Shown here in pieces: positions 53,376 through 63,278 of a stretch of 64,000 nucleotides of DNA. Each line of letters starts with the position of its first letter. Position 1 is the stretch's first letter. The notes under the pieces were generated by a model. The model ran no database searches and was not told the DNA's origin. It was given only the letters and a program-made list of their open reading frames with translations. Source of the DNA: JAWPMV01 sp039819665 (GTDB taxonomy: Bacteria; Bacteroidota; Bacteroidia; J057). The position numbers and the translations under genes were made by a program. The stretch lies in NCBI GenBank assembly GCA_039819665.1, contig JBCBRM010000016.1, forward strand, positions 62,001-126,000, given 5' to 3'.

Positions 53376-56300
53376 ATGTCCGATAATAAATCAACTATAG
53401 ATTTTCTCGCCCTGTATCCGGAGTTCACCCTCAGTGGTGGGCTTAGGGAAGGGACTGCTCCGATAAAAATAAAAGCCCTGGCCAACAAATTGGCTCCAGG
53501 TCTTCCTTCACCTCCGGATAATCTGGAAATAACTCAATTTTTTTTCTCAGCTAATCCCAAATACAAACGATTTGAAATCGAAGGTGAGGTAGTAAATCTA
53601 TGGAGTCTGGACTTGGGCAGTCTGGGGAGTTTTTCTATTGAATCCTTGTACCTCTATCTGAACTACAGCCCCCAGGCGACGGAAATGCTTTTCCGGGGAG
53701 AGCTAGATATCATAGGAAAGCACTTTATTCTGGAAGCGGAAAATAGACGAGAGAAATCAGGCAGGCAAACTAGTAGCGAGTGGATATTTCGGGGAGCTCT
53801 GGCAGAAGGAGATGTAATTTCCATAACTGATTTGGTAAAAGAAACCCTGGATTTGGATGGTACAGATTTGGGGGACTATGGATTTAGCGAATTACAGATC
53901 AATCAGCTTGGATTTGAGACTCAAACAGGCGCAAATACAACCGCCAAATTCTACGCAGGCCTCTTGTGGGATACCGGAGTGAGTTTTGATGCAGGCGAAA
54001 ACCTGATTATAGAATCTGCGGTCCTCATTGAAAAGGATGCCAGCGGTTATAGTGGTCAAATTGGAGGGAAAGTGCAGGCTTCCATCCCCTTCTTTGAGAA
54101 TCTGGAGATGGAGGCAATCTATGCCTTTGAGCAGGACAACAATAAGTTAGACTTCAAGCTCCAACTCGGAATCCTTGCATTCAACGCAACTTTTGAAGAC
54201 GAAGAAGGAGATAAGGAATTGACTTTCACCCTGGAAGGAAGTGAATTACCTTCTTTTGGAGAAATTTTAGCCGGAATGATTCAGCTTATCGATCCGACTG
54301 AAGATGATTTCGCACTGGACTATCCCTGGAATCTCCTAAATGAAATTGAGTTATCCGATCTAACTGACAATTTAAGTGTTATTGTAAACCTTAGTACGAG
54401 ATCTGTCAGTTTGGATTATAATGGCAGTTTGAGTCCTGCCGCCTTTGAATCCTTCGGTATAAATATAACTGGCTTTTCACTCAACTACAGCAGACCCAAA
54501 AACCAGAAGTCCAGTATTTCTTTGGGATTTGGTGGGGATATATTTGGGCAAAGTATTCCTGCATTCGATCCGATGGGCGATGGTCCTCCCGAAGTTGCAG
54601 GAGCCAGTGTTTTTAGCATCAATTATCTGGGACTTGGTCAGCATGTTTCTCTACGACCCGAAGTCCAATCCCAATTGGAGAGCATCAATCAATTTATAGA
54701 TGCCTACAAATCGGATATGCTACCTGTTCCTCCGGATGAAAGATCGAAAGTCGCCTTGCCAGACGGAGGTGCAGTCATTTTCAATAAAGAAAGTGGATGG
54801 TTGATTGGAGCTCAATTGGAGTTGATCAAGACCATCAAGATGAGTGTGATCTTTAACGATCCCTATGTCTATGGCTTACGACTTGAATTGGCAGGCCCGG
54901 GAGCAAAAGCCTTCAGCGGCCTAAAATTTGAAATTCTCTATGTTCGCATCAGTGACACCATAGGCAAGTATCACGTTGACCTCACTTTACCCGATTTATT
55001 CCGGTACCTGCAATTTGGAGCCGTTTCGGTTACCCTGCCCATAATTGTCATTGATATTTATACCAATGGCGATTTTAAACTGGATTTAGGATTTCCCTAT
55101 AATCTCAACTTTGCACGCTCCTTTGCTATCGAAGTATTTCCCTTTACAGGAGCAGGTGGATTTTATTTTAATAAACTTAGCGCTGCAACGGCTACCAGTA
55201 CTCCCCCAACGGAGGTGGGTATTTTTGATCCGGTTATTGAGTTTGGAATAGGGCTGAAAGTTGGCCTGGGAAAAACCTTTAACAAAGGACCCTTAAAAGC
55301 TGAGATAAGCATCACTGTGCAGGGAATGTTGGAAGGAGTAATTTCATGGTTCGAACCCTCTGAAGGAGGAGACAAAGTAGACTATTTCTATATTAAAGGG
55401 GCAGTTGCAATTGTCGGTAGAGTATATGGTGCCGTTGATTTCAAAGTCATCAAGGTTGAAGTTGAAATCCTCGCAAGAGCGATGGTGCAATTTGTAGTAG
55501 AATCCTACAGAGCCAGTCTACTTGTTTTATCTGCAGAGGTTTCCGTAAAAGCTTCCGTGAAGATTGCCTTTATTAAGGTCAAGTTCTCCTTTAGCCTTGA
55601 GATTGTCCAAAGATTTACCATAGGTTCAGATTCTATTGCACCCTGGGATAGAAAGACCAAATCTATTGCTCCCGCAAGACGCTCAGCTAGAACCTTTGCG
55701 AGTAGAGGTATCTTACCTGCAAGTATATTGGATTGGAATAAAAATGAAGTACTTGATTCCCCTGAGAGCATAAAATTATATTTCCAACCTGCTGTCACAA
55801 AAGATAAAAATGGGGTACAGGGAATCGGATTCTTATACATCCAGAATTCCATTCCTTTTACAGAAGATAATCCCGAAACCTTCAAAGGGCATGCAAATGA
55901 AACAAAAAGTGATTTTGACAAATTAGCCCTGGCTGCGATTCACTGGGCCATAGTTGCGTCCCTACAGCCCACAAATCCTTCAGATACCAGTCTTAACGTT
56001 ACACTCCAGAACCTGAAAGATCTTTACGAGGATTTACTCGATGCTGAAAGTCAGGCGCCAGCTGCTTTCGACTATGAAGAGTTATTACGATTTATTAAGG
56101 TCAATTTCAATATAGAAATATGTGATTGTAAAGAGGAGACCAGTGTTTCTGCTTTCCCCATGTTCTCTGAATTTGCCATGAATGTGAATGCAGGCCCTGA
56201 TATAGATTTCACCAGTTTCACGGTTTCAGATGTAAACACCTATCAAAATCATTTTCAGGATCTTCAAGTTCAGCTTGAAGGCAGCGAAGCAGGAGATGTT

Positions 56301-59300
56301 CAACTGGCCAATAATAACCAAAGAGCCCTTACTGATTATCTCCTGATGGACTATATCGGCATGGTCATCCGTATGGGCATACAGGATCTAATTGACAATT
56401 GGGAATCTGAGTCCTTCGGAATGGAGGAAAGTGAAATTGCGCCTTTGACCTTGGAGAAACTTTTGGATTTCTTAAATGAAGAAGGAAGCTTAAACCATAT
56501 AGCCGGTATGGCTTCCCGTTTTCTCTTGCACGGTTTACGATTACCTAAAGATGATGCAGGGACAGAAATTGAAGGCCTTTATGTTCTAAGTGGCCAGCAG
56601 TTTAGCATTACAGACTTGAGTAGCAAACCTAAAGTAAATCTAAAGAAACTGGAAGAAGATGAGTTAACAAATCTTCCCGAGGATCTGAGGTCTTTGGATT
56701 GGATTACTTTAGTAGATGATGGCACAGGTGGGGCTGCAGAGGGAGAGTTGTTGTACGAATTCTCCGATGAGCTGATGAGTTTTGCTTCTGATATAAATGG
56801 AAGCATAAGTCTGGATTCTCCAGTTCCCAATTTATTGGATTTCTTTGCTCCGGAGAACCTTCATTTTCCCATACAGCAAGCCAGCAAATGGGAAGCATTC
56901 CTGAATTCCACTACTTCTAATAAAACCCTGTTTACTTTACCCAATAGCCTGCAATCCTACCTAAGGGAACAAGCAGACTCCCAAAGCCTTGAATTGATTA
57001 TATCGGAAGTTAGTGATGATGGAAAAAGCCTCGTTCCTATTAGTACATCATTTACCGCAAACTGGGCCACCCAAATTTCACTAAAAATCAAGAGAACTTC
57101 TGATCAGGATACAGGAATTTATGAATTAGTGGGTGTGGATGAATATGCAAAAGATGTATTGGAAAGTTTCCTTCCGGATAAGCTCAATGGAGAAATTGTT
57201 TTGGCGTATAGCCAGGAGAAAAATGTGTTAAAAAACGTAGAGCCTTCTGCTTGTTTTATCCTGAAGACCAATCTTTCCACGGAAACCCATGCGAGTAGAA
57301 ATATTGGAAGTCGCACAAGAAGTTTAGACATCCCTCAAATCTCCAGTACTGAATTCATCAGCGCTTCTATGCTTGGAAGTGATACAAATCGCAGTGAATT
57401 TATACGTCTGATATGGGAAGCGAGCACAGTCAATACCGGAGGATTTTATCTTTACTATGAAGAATCGCCAAATGTCTTCTTACCAGATGAGATCTTTGAA
57501 GATGGTACCAATGCAACCCTGAGCCTGATTCTACATGCTGCACATGATAATGAGGCGGAGAAATACAGCAGTTGCCTGATCCTGGATGGCGAATGGGACA
57601 ATAAAGAATTTGATATTCGGGTTGAATCGTCTGAGACCTATCAGGTTCAACTCGTACCCACCGGACACATCGATCTGAATGTGGCCATCGATAACTATAG
57701 CGACAAACTGGAACTGGCTAAAATTGTCGAAGATGACGGAGCCACCTTAAAATCTGATCCTGCTTCTGACACAGGCACTAGCCTTGAAAAGGATACCTTG
57801 CTTCGCGTGCTAACTAAATCTGAAGATGGAAGCCATTGTCAGGTCTCACTTCTTAGCAATCCAGAAACGAGTGGATGGGTGGCTGAAAGTAGTATAGAAA
57901 TGACTGCTACAGCTAAGGACAAACTTCAGAACCTATATCAATTATTAGGATATCAAGTCAAGGAAAAAACCAACACCTTCACAAAAAGTACGGAAGCCTT
58001 GCCAGCAGGACCAAAAGATTCAAATGATCAGTGGTCCTATGAAATGGCAATTCCTTATTTCAATTTCGCCGATAACTCGATTAATAATTTCGTTAGTCCG
58101 CCTAACTCAGCAGCCCAACTTCCTCCAAAGGAAAAGAATCCTTATGCTGGAATCGGGCATCAAATTGATCTTGAATTCTATTGGCAGGATCTCTACGGAA
58201 ACAGGCTAGCGGATAGCGAGAAATGGAACAATCCATATGATCTTTCCTATAATGATCCGATAATCGGGATCAATCAATGGCCGAATGTAAAAGAACAATT
58301 CCATCTGGAGACGGCGAGTGCAAATCAAGCTAAAGTAGTCCTGAGTTTTGGTTTTGATATTACTTCCTATCAGGAAGGTGCAGCAAGTATCCAATCTCTA
58401 CTTGACAAATGTACCGCAGCAAGAACCCGCTACCAGCAAATCTTCTATCAAATGAGAGATGGAGATATAGGTGCGGAAGTAGAACAAAGTATTACCACTT
58501 CTGCTAACTATCAGTTGACGGAAGCAGACATCAATACCCTGAGAGAATTTGTAGATGGGATTTATCTTTATCTCGATAGTTGGATCGCTACCCTGACAAT
58601 CCAGACCCCTACAGCTAGCCTGGATAGCTTAGCTATCTCTGCTCCTAGCAGTCCTGCGAGCAAACAAATTGAGTTCGATCTGACTATCAGTGAGCTGAAT
58701 ACCACAACGAAACAAACGGAATTCCTGTATCCGAATACGTTCACCTTCCCACTGAACGTACAATTACATGTATTCAGAGATTCACTAAAAGGAGACAGCA
58801 CTGTTGAACCTAGTGTAAAAACTGCATCTGCAAGACTTTCCCCCAAAAGCAGCCCAACGGAAAACAGTGCTGAAGGTAGTAACTATAGAAATTTTGCTGA
58901 AAGCTTCGAAGCTGCCTGTCCTGGCTTACACCTGGCGATCAGTCGTACCCGCAAAAACATCCAACCCGGAGAACCAGACCCAGATGGTTTGTATATCGTC
59001 CAGTTAGGAGACAATGGAGTGAAGTACAATGTGCAGGAAATTCAACCTATGTTCTTCTCAAGTCCTCCAGTTTCCAATTCCCTATCAAATGGGGAGGTGC
59101 TTATTGATACCTTTGATAGCACGACCGGATTAGGGGTAGGAGCAGCGGGAAACCAACGCTTTGATACCATAGATTTGAATGTACTGGCTCGCGACTTCCT
59201 GCTCGCTGTTGAAGATTTCCTCTCCCCCGAACAAGTGGTAAATCTGTATGCACTTGCAAATGCCGATGATGCAGATACAGAAACAGTAACTAACATTGAG

Positions 59301-61202
59301 GAAATCATTAAACTAAAGCAGGAATTAGCCAATATCATTGCCTCTCGTATAGAGCCAATATTACAGTCGGACAATACAAAGACTAACGGAGAATTCCTGG
59401 AACCTCTCAAAACCAGAATTGAGAAAGCAGCTCTAAAACTTCAACAAGCACTTGCCATTGATCTGGTATATGGATATGATATTGAGACCATCGTGCAATA
59501 TCCAGTAAGTGTTTCCGTGAAGCCAGGCCTGAGTATTCCTTCAGGGGAAACTGCTCCAAGAATAGCAGGAAAACCCAGAATAAAAAGCCTAAAACGAGGG
59601 GGAACAGATGCATCCCTGAAATCCGTGGACTTTAGCCTTTCCGCTTCAAAGATTTCCCTTACAGATTCCAATTCCTATTTAACCTTTCTCTTCAATACGC
59701 AGAGTCCGGAAAAATACGAGGACATAGAGCTGGAAATGGTATTTGATGCCAATGACCTGGAGTATAACATTGAAAAGATAAATGGACCCCAAAGTTATGA
59801 TGCATCAGACTGGTTGACCTTCATCATTCCTTTATCCGAAAAAACTGAGACCTTCAAAGGAAATGCTACTCAAAATCCAAATGAGTTGGGCAAAACCCGG
59901 ATTCCGATTCCTTTGCGCTATTATCCTACGCCTCCTTCTCTAATCAGTCAGCGAGCAGTTGTGGATGAAAGTAGCGAGAAAGTATTTGCTGATATCAGGC
60001 AATGGGAGTATGAAATAAAATACGAGCATCCAGATGTTGCACAGGATTCTATTTTGATCCATATGGAGGCTAATCAGGTACCGAAAAGCAGTAATCTCAA
60101 ATCTGCTGTTCGTAGTCTGTTTGAGGAATTAATGAACTTCTCCAAAGTATATCCGACTATTCAGACTGCTTTAAATGATGCTACGATAACAGCTAATACA
60201 GCTCAGCGGATAGCGACAATAAAAGCTTTGAAGACGCTCATGAGTCAGGTAAAAACCTCCTGGAATTCTCATAACATTACAGACTCCTCAACTTCTACTC
60301 TGAGCAAACATTATCGTGTTGAAGAAAAGATTCTGATAGAGGACGAAAAAGAAATCAAGGAAATTAGCATTCACAAACTAAGGGCTGAATTTCCTAATCC
60401 TTATATAAACCTCCCGGCCTATGAAAACATCATTGAGCCTAATTCGCCTTCAGGGACAACTGATACCAGCATAAGTTATCAGTTTAGGGAGCTAGAGGAT
60501 TCAGAGGCTTTACTGGATACTGGAGATTCCAGTATTCCGGATCGGACCCTCTCAATTCCGGATTGGGATATCATTAACACCCAAAATTTATGGGCAAAGA
60601 TTTGGTTGGAACGAAACCAGTTTCTCATAGAAGGGATAGAGACAAATCCAGTCTTCATCTTCCGCACCCCCTTTGTCCAATTCAATTCTCCGGTTACTCC
60701 TTTATTGATCAATGAGACCGAATGGGACATTGCAGATCTTCGAGCCAATACAAATGTGAGGGTCAATCTCGAGACGCATATAAATAATATGTTTCAGCAA
60801 GTATTACCTTCTATATCCGAACAGGATTACTCCATTCGAATAGCCTGTAGATATGGATTTGCCATGGCTGAAGGTAGCTTAGGCAGCAAAGACCTCAACA
60901 CCTACCTTCCCGTCTTAATGGGCGTAAAATTTGATCTGGATGCAGGTGATGATCTCATGACTCAAAGTAGCGAATTGAGAAATAACCTATGTACTTCCCT
61001 GGAAAACTGGCTGAACCAGAATGCTCCATTAAGGAACAAAGGCCTGATTGTCTTTAGCATCAGCATTTTCTCTGGATTAAAAGAAGAAGGCGCAGCAGAT
61101 GGAGATCCTGGTAATCTCCCCAATATGCCTTTACTTAAGATAGAGCATTTGGGCCTAAAACTCGTGGATATAGAATCTGTAAGCCATGTTAAAGCAGGAT
61201 AA
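53376..61202 (+). CDS. 2608-aa beta-rich giant protein with SH3-like segment, function unknown
   Basis: This is the largest gene in the window, 5 bp after the MBL gene. No signal peptide is visible. Residues about 1-780 are beta modules (LEITQFFFSANPKYKRFEIE, LGSLGSFSIESLYLYLNYS) that grow into long alternating-hydrophobic strands at about 560-750 (IKGAVAIVGRVYGAVDFKVI, VKASVKIAFIKVKFSFSLEI). A basic linker (APARRSARTFASRG) follows near 765-778. Residues about 1435-1510 resemble a bacterial SH3 domain (TLLRVLTKSEDGSHCQVSLL, GWVAESSIEM). The rest is long polar and mixed, with a late IREWEYEIKYEHPDVA-like strand region. No enzyme motif. Very long alternating strands suggest a large hydrophobic groove or amphipathic sheet, which is inference. 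Confidence 0.8.
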   Translation: MSDNKSTIDFLALYPEFTLSGGLREGTAPIKIKALANKLAPGLPSPPDNLEITQFFFSANPKYKRFEIEGEVVNLWSLDLGSLGSFSIESLYLYLNYSPQATEMLFRGELDIIGKHFILEAENRREKSGRQTSSEWIFRGALAEGDVISITDLVKETLDLDGTDLGDYGFSELQINQLGFETQTGANTTAKFYAGLLWDTGVSFDAGENLIIESAVLIEKDASGYSGQIGGKVQASIPFFENLEMEAIYAFEQDNNKLDFKLQLGILAFNATFEDEEGDKELTFTLEGSELPSFGEILAGMIQLIDPTEDDFALDYPWNLLNEIELSDLTDNLSVIVNLSTRSVSLDYNGSLSPAAFESFGINITGFSLNYSRPKNQKSSISLGFGGDIFGQSIPAFDPMGDGPPEVAGASVFSINYLGLGQHVSLRPEVQSQLESINQFIDAYKSDMLPVPPDERSKVALPDGGAVIFNKESGWLIGAQLELIKTIKMSVIFNDPYVYGLRLELAGPGAKAFSGLKFEILYVRISDTIGKYHVDLTLPDLFRYLQFGAVSVTLPIIVIDIYTNGDFKLDLGFPYNLNFARSFAIEVFPFTGAGGFYFNKLSAATATSTPPTEVGIFDPVIEFGIGLKVGLGKTFNKGPLKAEISITVQGMLEGVISWFEPSEGGDKVDYFYIKGAVAIVGRVYGAVDFKVIKVEVEILARAMVQFVVESYRASLLVLSAEVSVKASVKIAFIKVKFSFSLEIVQRFTIGSDSIAPWDRKTKSIAPARRSARTFASRGILPASILDWNKNEVLDSPESIKLYFQPAVTKDKNGVQGIGFLYIQNSIPFTEDNPETFKGHANETKSDFDKLALAAIHWAIVASLQPTNPSDTSLNVTLQNLKDLYEDLLDAESQAPAAFDYEELLRFIKVNFNIEICDCKEETSVSAFPMFSEFAMNVNAGPDIDFTSFTVSDVNTYQNHFQDLQVQLEGSEAGDVQLANNNQRALTDYLLMDYIGMVIRMGIQDLIDNWESESFGMEESEIAPLTLEKLLDFLNEEGSLNHIAGMASRFLLHGLRLPKDDAGTEIEGLYVLSGQQFSITDLSSKPKVNLKKLEEDELTNLPEDLRSLDWITLVDDGTGGAAEGELLYEFSDELMSFASDINGSISLDSPVPNLLDFFAPENLHFPIQQASKWEAFLNSTTSNKTLFTLPNSLQSYLREQADSQSLELIISEVSDDGKSLVPISTSFTANWATQISLKIKRTSDQDTGIYELVGVDEYAKDVLESFLPDKLNGEIVLAYSQEKNVLKNVEPSACFILKTNLSTETHASRNIGSRTRSLDIPQISSTEFISASMLGSDTNRSEFIRLIWEASTVNTGGFYLYYEESPNVFLPDEIFEDGTNATLSLILHAAHDNEAEKYSSCLILDGEWDNKEFDIRVESSETYQVQLVPTGHIDLNVAIDNYSDKLELAKIVEDDGATLKSDPASDTGTSLEKDTLLRVLTKSEDGSHCQVSLLSNPETSGWVAESSIEMTATAKDKLQNLYQLLGYQVKEKTNTFTKSTEALPAGPKDSNDQWSYEMAIPYFNFADNSINNFVSPPNSAAQLPPKEKNPYAGIGHQIDLEFYWQDLYGNRLADSEKWNNPYDLSYNDPIIGINQWPNVKEQFHLETASANQAKVVLSFGFDITSYQEGAASIQSLLDKCTAARTRYQQIFYQMRDGDIGAEVEQSITTSANYQLTEADINTLREFVDGIYLYLDSWIATLTIQTPTASLDSLAISAPSSPASKQIEFDLTISELNTTTKQTEFLYPNTFTFPLNVQLHVFRDSLKGDSTVEPSVKTASARLSPKSSPTENSAEGSNYRNFAESFEAACPGLHLAISRTRKNIQPGEPDPDGLYIVQLGDNGVKYNVQEIQPMFFSSPPVSNSLSNGEVLIDTFDSTTGLGVGAAGNQRFDTIDLNVLARDFLLAVEDFLSPEQVVNLYALANADDADTETVTNIEEIIKLKQELANIIASRIEPILQSDNTKTNGEFLEPLKTRIEKAALKLQQALAIDLVYGYDIETIVQYPVSVSVKPGLSIPSGETAPRIAGKPRIKSLKRGGTDASLKSVDFSLSASKISLTDSNSYLTFLFNTQSPEKYEDIELEMVFDANDLEYNIEKINGPQSYDASDWLTFIIPLSEKTETFKGNATQNPNELGKTRIPIPLRYYPTPPSLISQRAVVDESSEKVFADIRQWEYEIKYEHPDVAQDSILIHMEANQVPKSSNLKSAVRSLFEELMNFSKVYPTIQTALNDATITANTAQRIATIKALKTLMSQVKTSWNSHNITDSSTSTLSKHYRVEEKILIEDEKEIKEISIHKLRAEFPNPYINLPAYENIIEPNSPSGTTDTSISYQFRELEDSEALLDTGDSSIPDRTLSIPDWDIINTQNLWAKIWLERNQFLIEGIETNPVFIFRTPFVQFNSPVTPLLINETEWDIADLRANTNVRVNLETHINNMFQQVLPSISEQDYSIRIACRYGFAMAEGSLGSKDLNTYLPVLMGVKFDLDAGDDLMTQSSELRNNLCTSLENWLNQNAPLRNKGLIVFSISIFSGLKEEGAADGDPGNLPNMPLLKIEHLGLKLVDIESVSHVKAG

Positions 61203-61217
61203 TAAGTATAGATAATT

Positions 61218-61257
61218 CACAAAAAAAGCTCCTCAAATTGAGGAGCTTTTTTTTGTG
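61218..61257. terminator. Strong bidirectional terminator after the giant operon
   Basis: CACAAAAAAAGCTCCTC and GAGGAGCTTTTTTTTGTG form a long stem with a 5-nt loop (AAATT), A-rich on one side and T-rich on the other. It lies between the 2608-aa gene and the convergent MotA-like gene and should stop transcription from both sides. Confidence 0.9.
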
Positions 61258-61268
61258 ATTGGATCACC

Positions 61269-62027
61269 TTAGGCAGGTACGTAAATCCTACTGATCAAAT
61301 TGTCGATGATATAAGACTTGGTACGAGAATAAAAGGTATCGATATTTTCCAGGTAACGGTGATAAAAGAAATTCAGAATCAATCCTATCAACAAAGCTAC
61401 CAATGTAGTGTCAAAAGCGATGTTCAGGTTGCGGGTAATCTCGGGCATCCCTTCTTCCGTCTGGGCCAGGTGAGCCATACCGATAGAAGATGACAAACCG
61501 ATCAAAGTTCCGATGAAGCCCAAAGAAATGATGGCTCCGAGCAGGTATCGAACAATCTCCAATTTGGATTCCAGTTCTTCCTTGCTATTGTCAACCTGTG
61601 CATTGAATACCTGCAGGGTATCAGGGATAGACTTATCGTTACGATACTGCGTACAGGCTTTCTTGATGAAATTGGTGATCATGAAACGCTTGCCGGTTTT
61701 CTCCAACTCGATCACGTCCAATTTAATCTTACCTACTTCTTCCGGAGAAAGAACCAGTTGATCTTTTTCAGGAAGGAGATTTAGCTTAAATCCTTCAAAT
61801 TCGGTTTTGATGGCTTTCCTTCTTTCAAATAGCTCAAAAAGGCTATAGAAAAAGAGTATGTAGATCGCAGCCTGGATATATCCTTTTCCAGAGCCTCCCA
61901 GGATTTCAAAGAAACGGTGTAGACCGGATACTCCTTCAAATAGATTTCCCAGAAGCGTTAGAGCTGTCCAGAGCCCCAAAGCGGCAACTATACTAAATAT
62001 CAGCTGAGTTAATTTCGTCTTAAACAT
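61269..62027 (-). CDS. MotA/TolQ/ExbB-type proton-channel protein
   Basis: From the ATG at 62027 (MFKTKLTQLIFSIVAALGL) this is a 252-aa protein. A longer frame from 62069 overlaps the upstream gene. It has four or so TM helices: two near the N-terminus (about 7-28 and 45-65), a cytosolic coil, then a TolQ/ExbB-like pair near 165-235 (LGAIISLGFIGTLIGL, NIAFDTTLVALLIGLILNFF). The TLIGL and DTTLVALLIG segments are the usual family positions lining the ion path. It would form the stator-like channel with the next protein upstream in the operon. Confidence 0.82.
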   Translation of the reverse strand: MFKTKLTQLIFSIVAALGLWTALTLLGNLFEGVSGLHRFFEILGGSGKGYIQAAIYILFFYSLFELFERRKAIKTEFEGFKLNLLPEKDQLVLSPEEVGKIKLDVIELEKTGKRFMITNFIKKACTQYRNDKSIPDTLQVFNAQVDNSKEELESKLEIVRYLLGAIISLGFIGTLIGLSSSIGMAHLAQTEEGMPEITRNLNIAFDTTLVALLIGLILNFFYHRYLENIDTFYSRTKSYIIDNLISRIYVPA

Positions 62028-62040
62028 ATCTTTTGAGATT

Positions 62041-62904
62041 TTATCTTTTGGTGAATTGATAGTTACCATCGGCTTGTAGCCTCACAGTTCCCAATAAGAT
62101 TCTGTTCTTGCCGAGCGGTAATGTTTTGGTAAAAGTTTCTCCTCTTTGCTGGCGGGAGGCGTCCTTAGTAAAGATCAGACCTTTGATGATGACGGTCTTG
62201 TTTGGTTTTTTACTCTCTTTAAACTGAGCGTAAAGTTTGTATTCACCGGGAATGATCTTATCAAATTGTCGTACAGATTCCTGGTTGGTTCGAAGGTCGT
62301 TGCCGAATAAACGGTTACGCGACTTTCCACTGTCCCAGTTTCCTACGGAGCGGTTTTTCTTTCTTCCTCCGTATACACAGTCATTTCCTTTACATACAAA
62401 GAAGTCCACATTATCTGCCTGGTCTAGCCAACTGACTTCAAAGGAAACTTTACAGGGAACGGAAGGTGCATCGCCAGTGAAGAGCGGAGAGTTTTTCTTA
62501 CCTGAGGTCTCATTGATGGTCTCCTTGGGATCTTCTTTCGGCTTCTCGACTTCCTCTACCTTGACTTTAGGAATAGGAGGTGCGGGTTTTGGGTCTCGTA
62601 CAGCTACCGGAACAGGTATGTCTGCCGGCTTTTCTACTTTTCTCTCTTCCACTTTCGGGAAGTCCTTATAGTCGACGAGTACGGTGAAGAGGGTGTCTCC
62701 CACTCTTTTTGAACTCAGACTATCATCCAGTGTTCCAAACAACTTCATCTGCGTGGTGTCCATATACATGACCACCTGATTCACATCGGGAGCCGAACTC
62801 CCGCCTTTTGGTGTGATGACAAAGAGGAAGATCACTGCACCCAGGGCACCTGTTACCAGGTCGAGAAAAGATAGATTAAATACTTGATTTGTTCTTCTTG
62901 CCAT
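62041..62904 (-). CDS. ExbD/MotB-like single-TM partner protein
   Basis: This 287-aa protein has one TM helix at about residues 11-30 (SFLDLVTGALGAVIFLFVI). Asp15 stands at the start of the helix, where ExbD/TolR/MotB keep their ion-binding acid. A Pro/Lys/Glu-rich linker follows at about 85-140 and then a periplasmic domain with two Cys (FFVCKGNDCVYGG). It is not a typical ExbD C-terminal domain and lacks the OmpA-like domain of MotB. Proteins with an FNLSFLD...GAVI...F start next to MotA-like genes are familiar to me, but their role is not defined. Confidence 0.75.
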   Translation of the reverse strand: MARRTNQVFNLSFLDLVTGALGAVIFLFVITPKGGSSAPDVNQVVMYMDTTQMKLFGTLDDSLSSKRVGDTLFTVLVDYKDFPKVEERKVEKPADIPVPVAVRDPKPAPPIPKVKVEEVEKPKEDPKETINETSGKKNSPLFTGDAPSVPCKVSFEVSWLDQADNVDFFVCKGNDCVYGGRKKNRSVGNWDSGKSRNRLFGNDLRTNQESVRQFDKIIPGEYKLYAQFKESKKPNKTVIIKGLIFTKDASRQQRGETFTKTLPLGKNRILLGTVRLQADGNYQFTKR

Positions 62905-62961
62905 GGATCATTGGTTTATTCTGTGTGTAGAACATTCTTCATTAACAAGGTGGCCAATTGG

Positions 62962-63270
62962 CTAGCCTGTCTTTTGGTTACTAATCTCCCAGGGTTGAAA
63001 AGAACTATAGTTCCTGGGATTTGCTTTGGGTACTGGGGGTGCTATGGGTTTTGACGATGAGGGGGCCAGGGGAAAGTGGCAATGCACACATTTGTCTCCT
63101 TTGCCCGGAGCCTCGCTCCCGCAGTTTTTACACTGCGTGAGGCTCTTTTCCACAACGATATAATCTTTTTCTGGTTGACCGAGGGGAACGAGTTTCCCCT
63201 CCATATTACAGTGCACACATCTTATGGTGCCGTCAACATTTTCACTATTGCAATTCTTACAGATTAACAT
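62962..63270 (-). CDS. Double zinc-ribbon protein
   Basis: This 102-aa cytosolic protein has two CxxC...CxxC ribbons: Cys4, Cys7, Cys18 and Cys21; then Cys47, Cys50, Cys61 and Cys64. A Pro/Ser-rich tail with no further motif ends it. Small double-ribbon proteins can bind partners or nucleic acid. Its place between the ExbD-like and barrel genes suggests it belongs to the same operon and perhaps adapts the channel, which is inference. Confidence 0.8.
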   Translation of the reverse strand: MLICKNCNSENVDGTIRCVHCNMEGKLVPLGQPEKDYIVVEKSLTQCKNCGSEAPGKGDKCVHCHFPLAPSSSKPIAPPVPKANPRNYSSFQPWEISNQKTG

Positions 63271-63278
63271 GGTTCTTA

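Noticed and set aside
43540..61202. Considered as a contractile injection or phage-tail cluster
   Set aside because: No sheath, tube, baseplate, ATPase or tail-fibre-like motifs are visible, and the proteins are beta-module giants without spike or LysM features.
61269..62904. Considered as a Zorya-type ZorAB defence pair
   Set aside because: The channel protein is short with no long coiled tail, the partner lacks an OmpA-like domain, and no ZorC/D/E-like gene is in the window.
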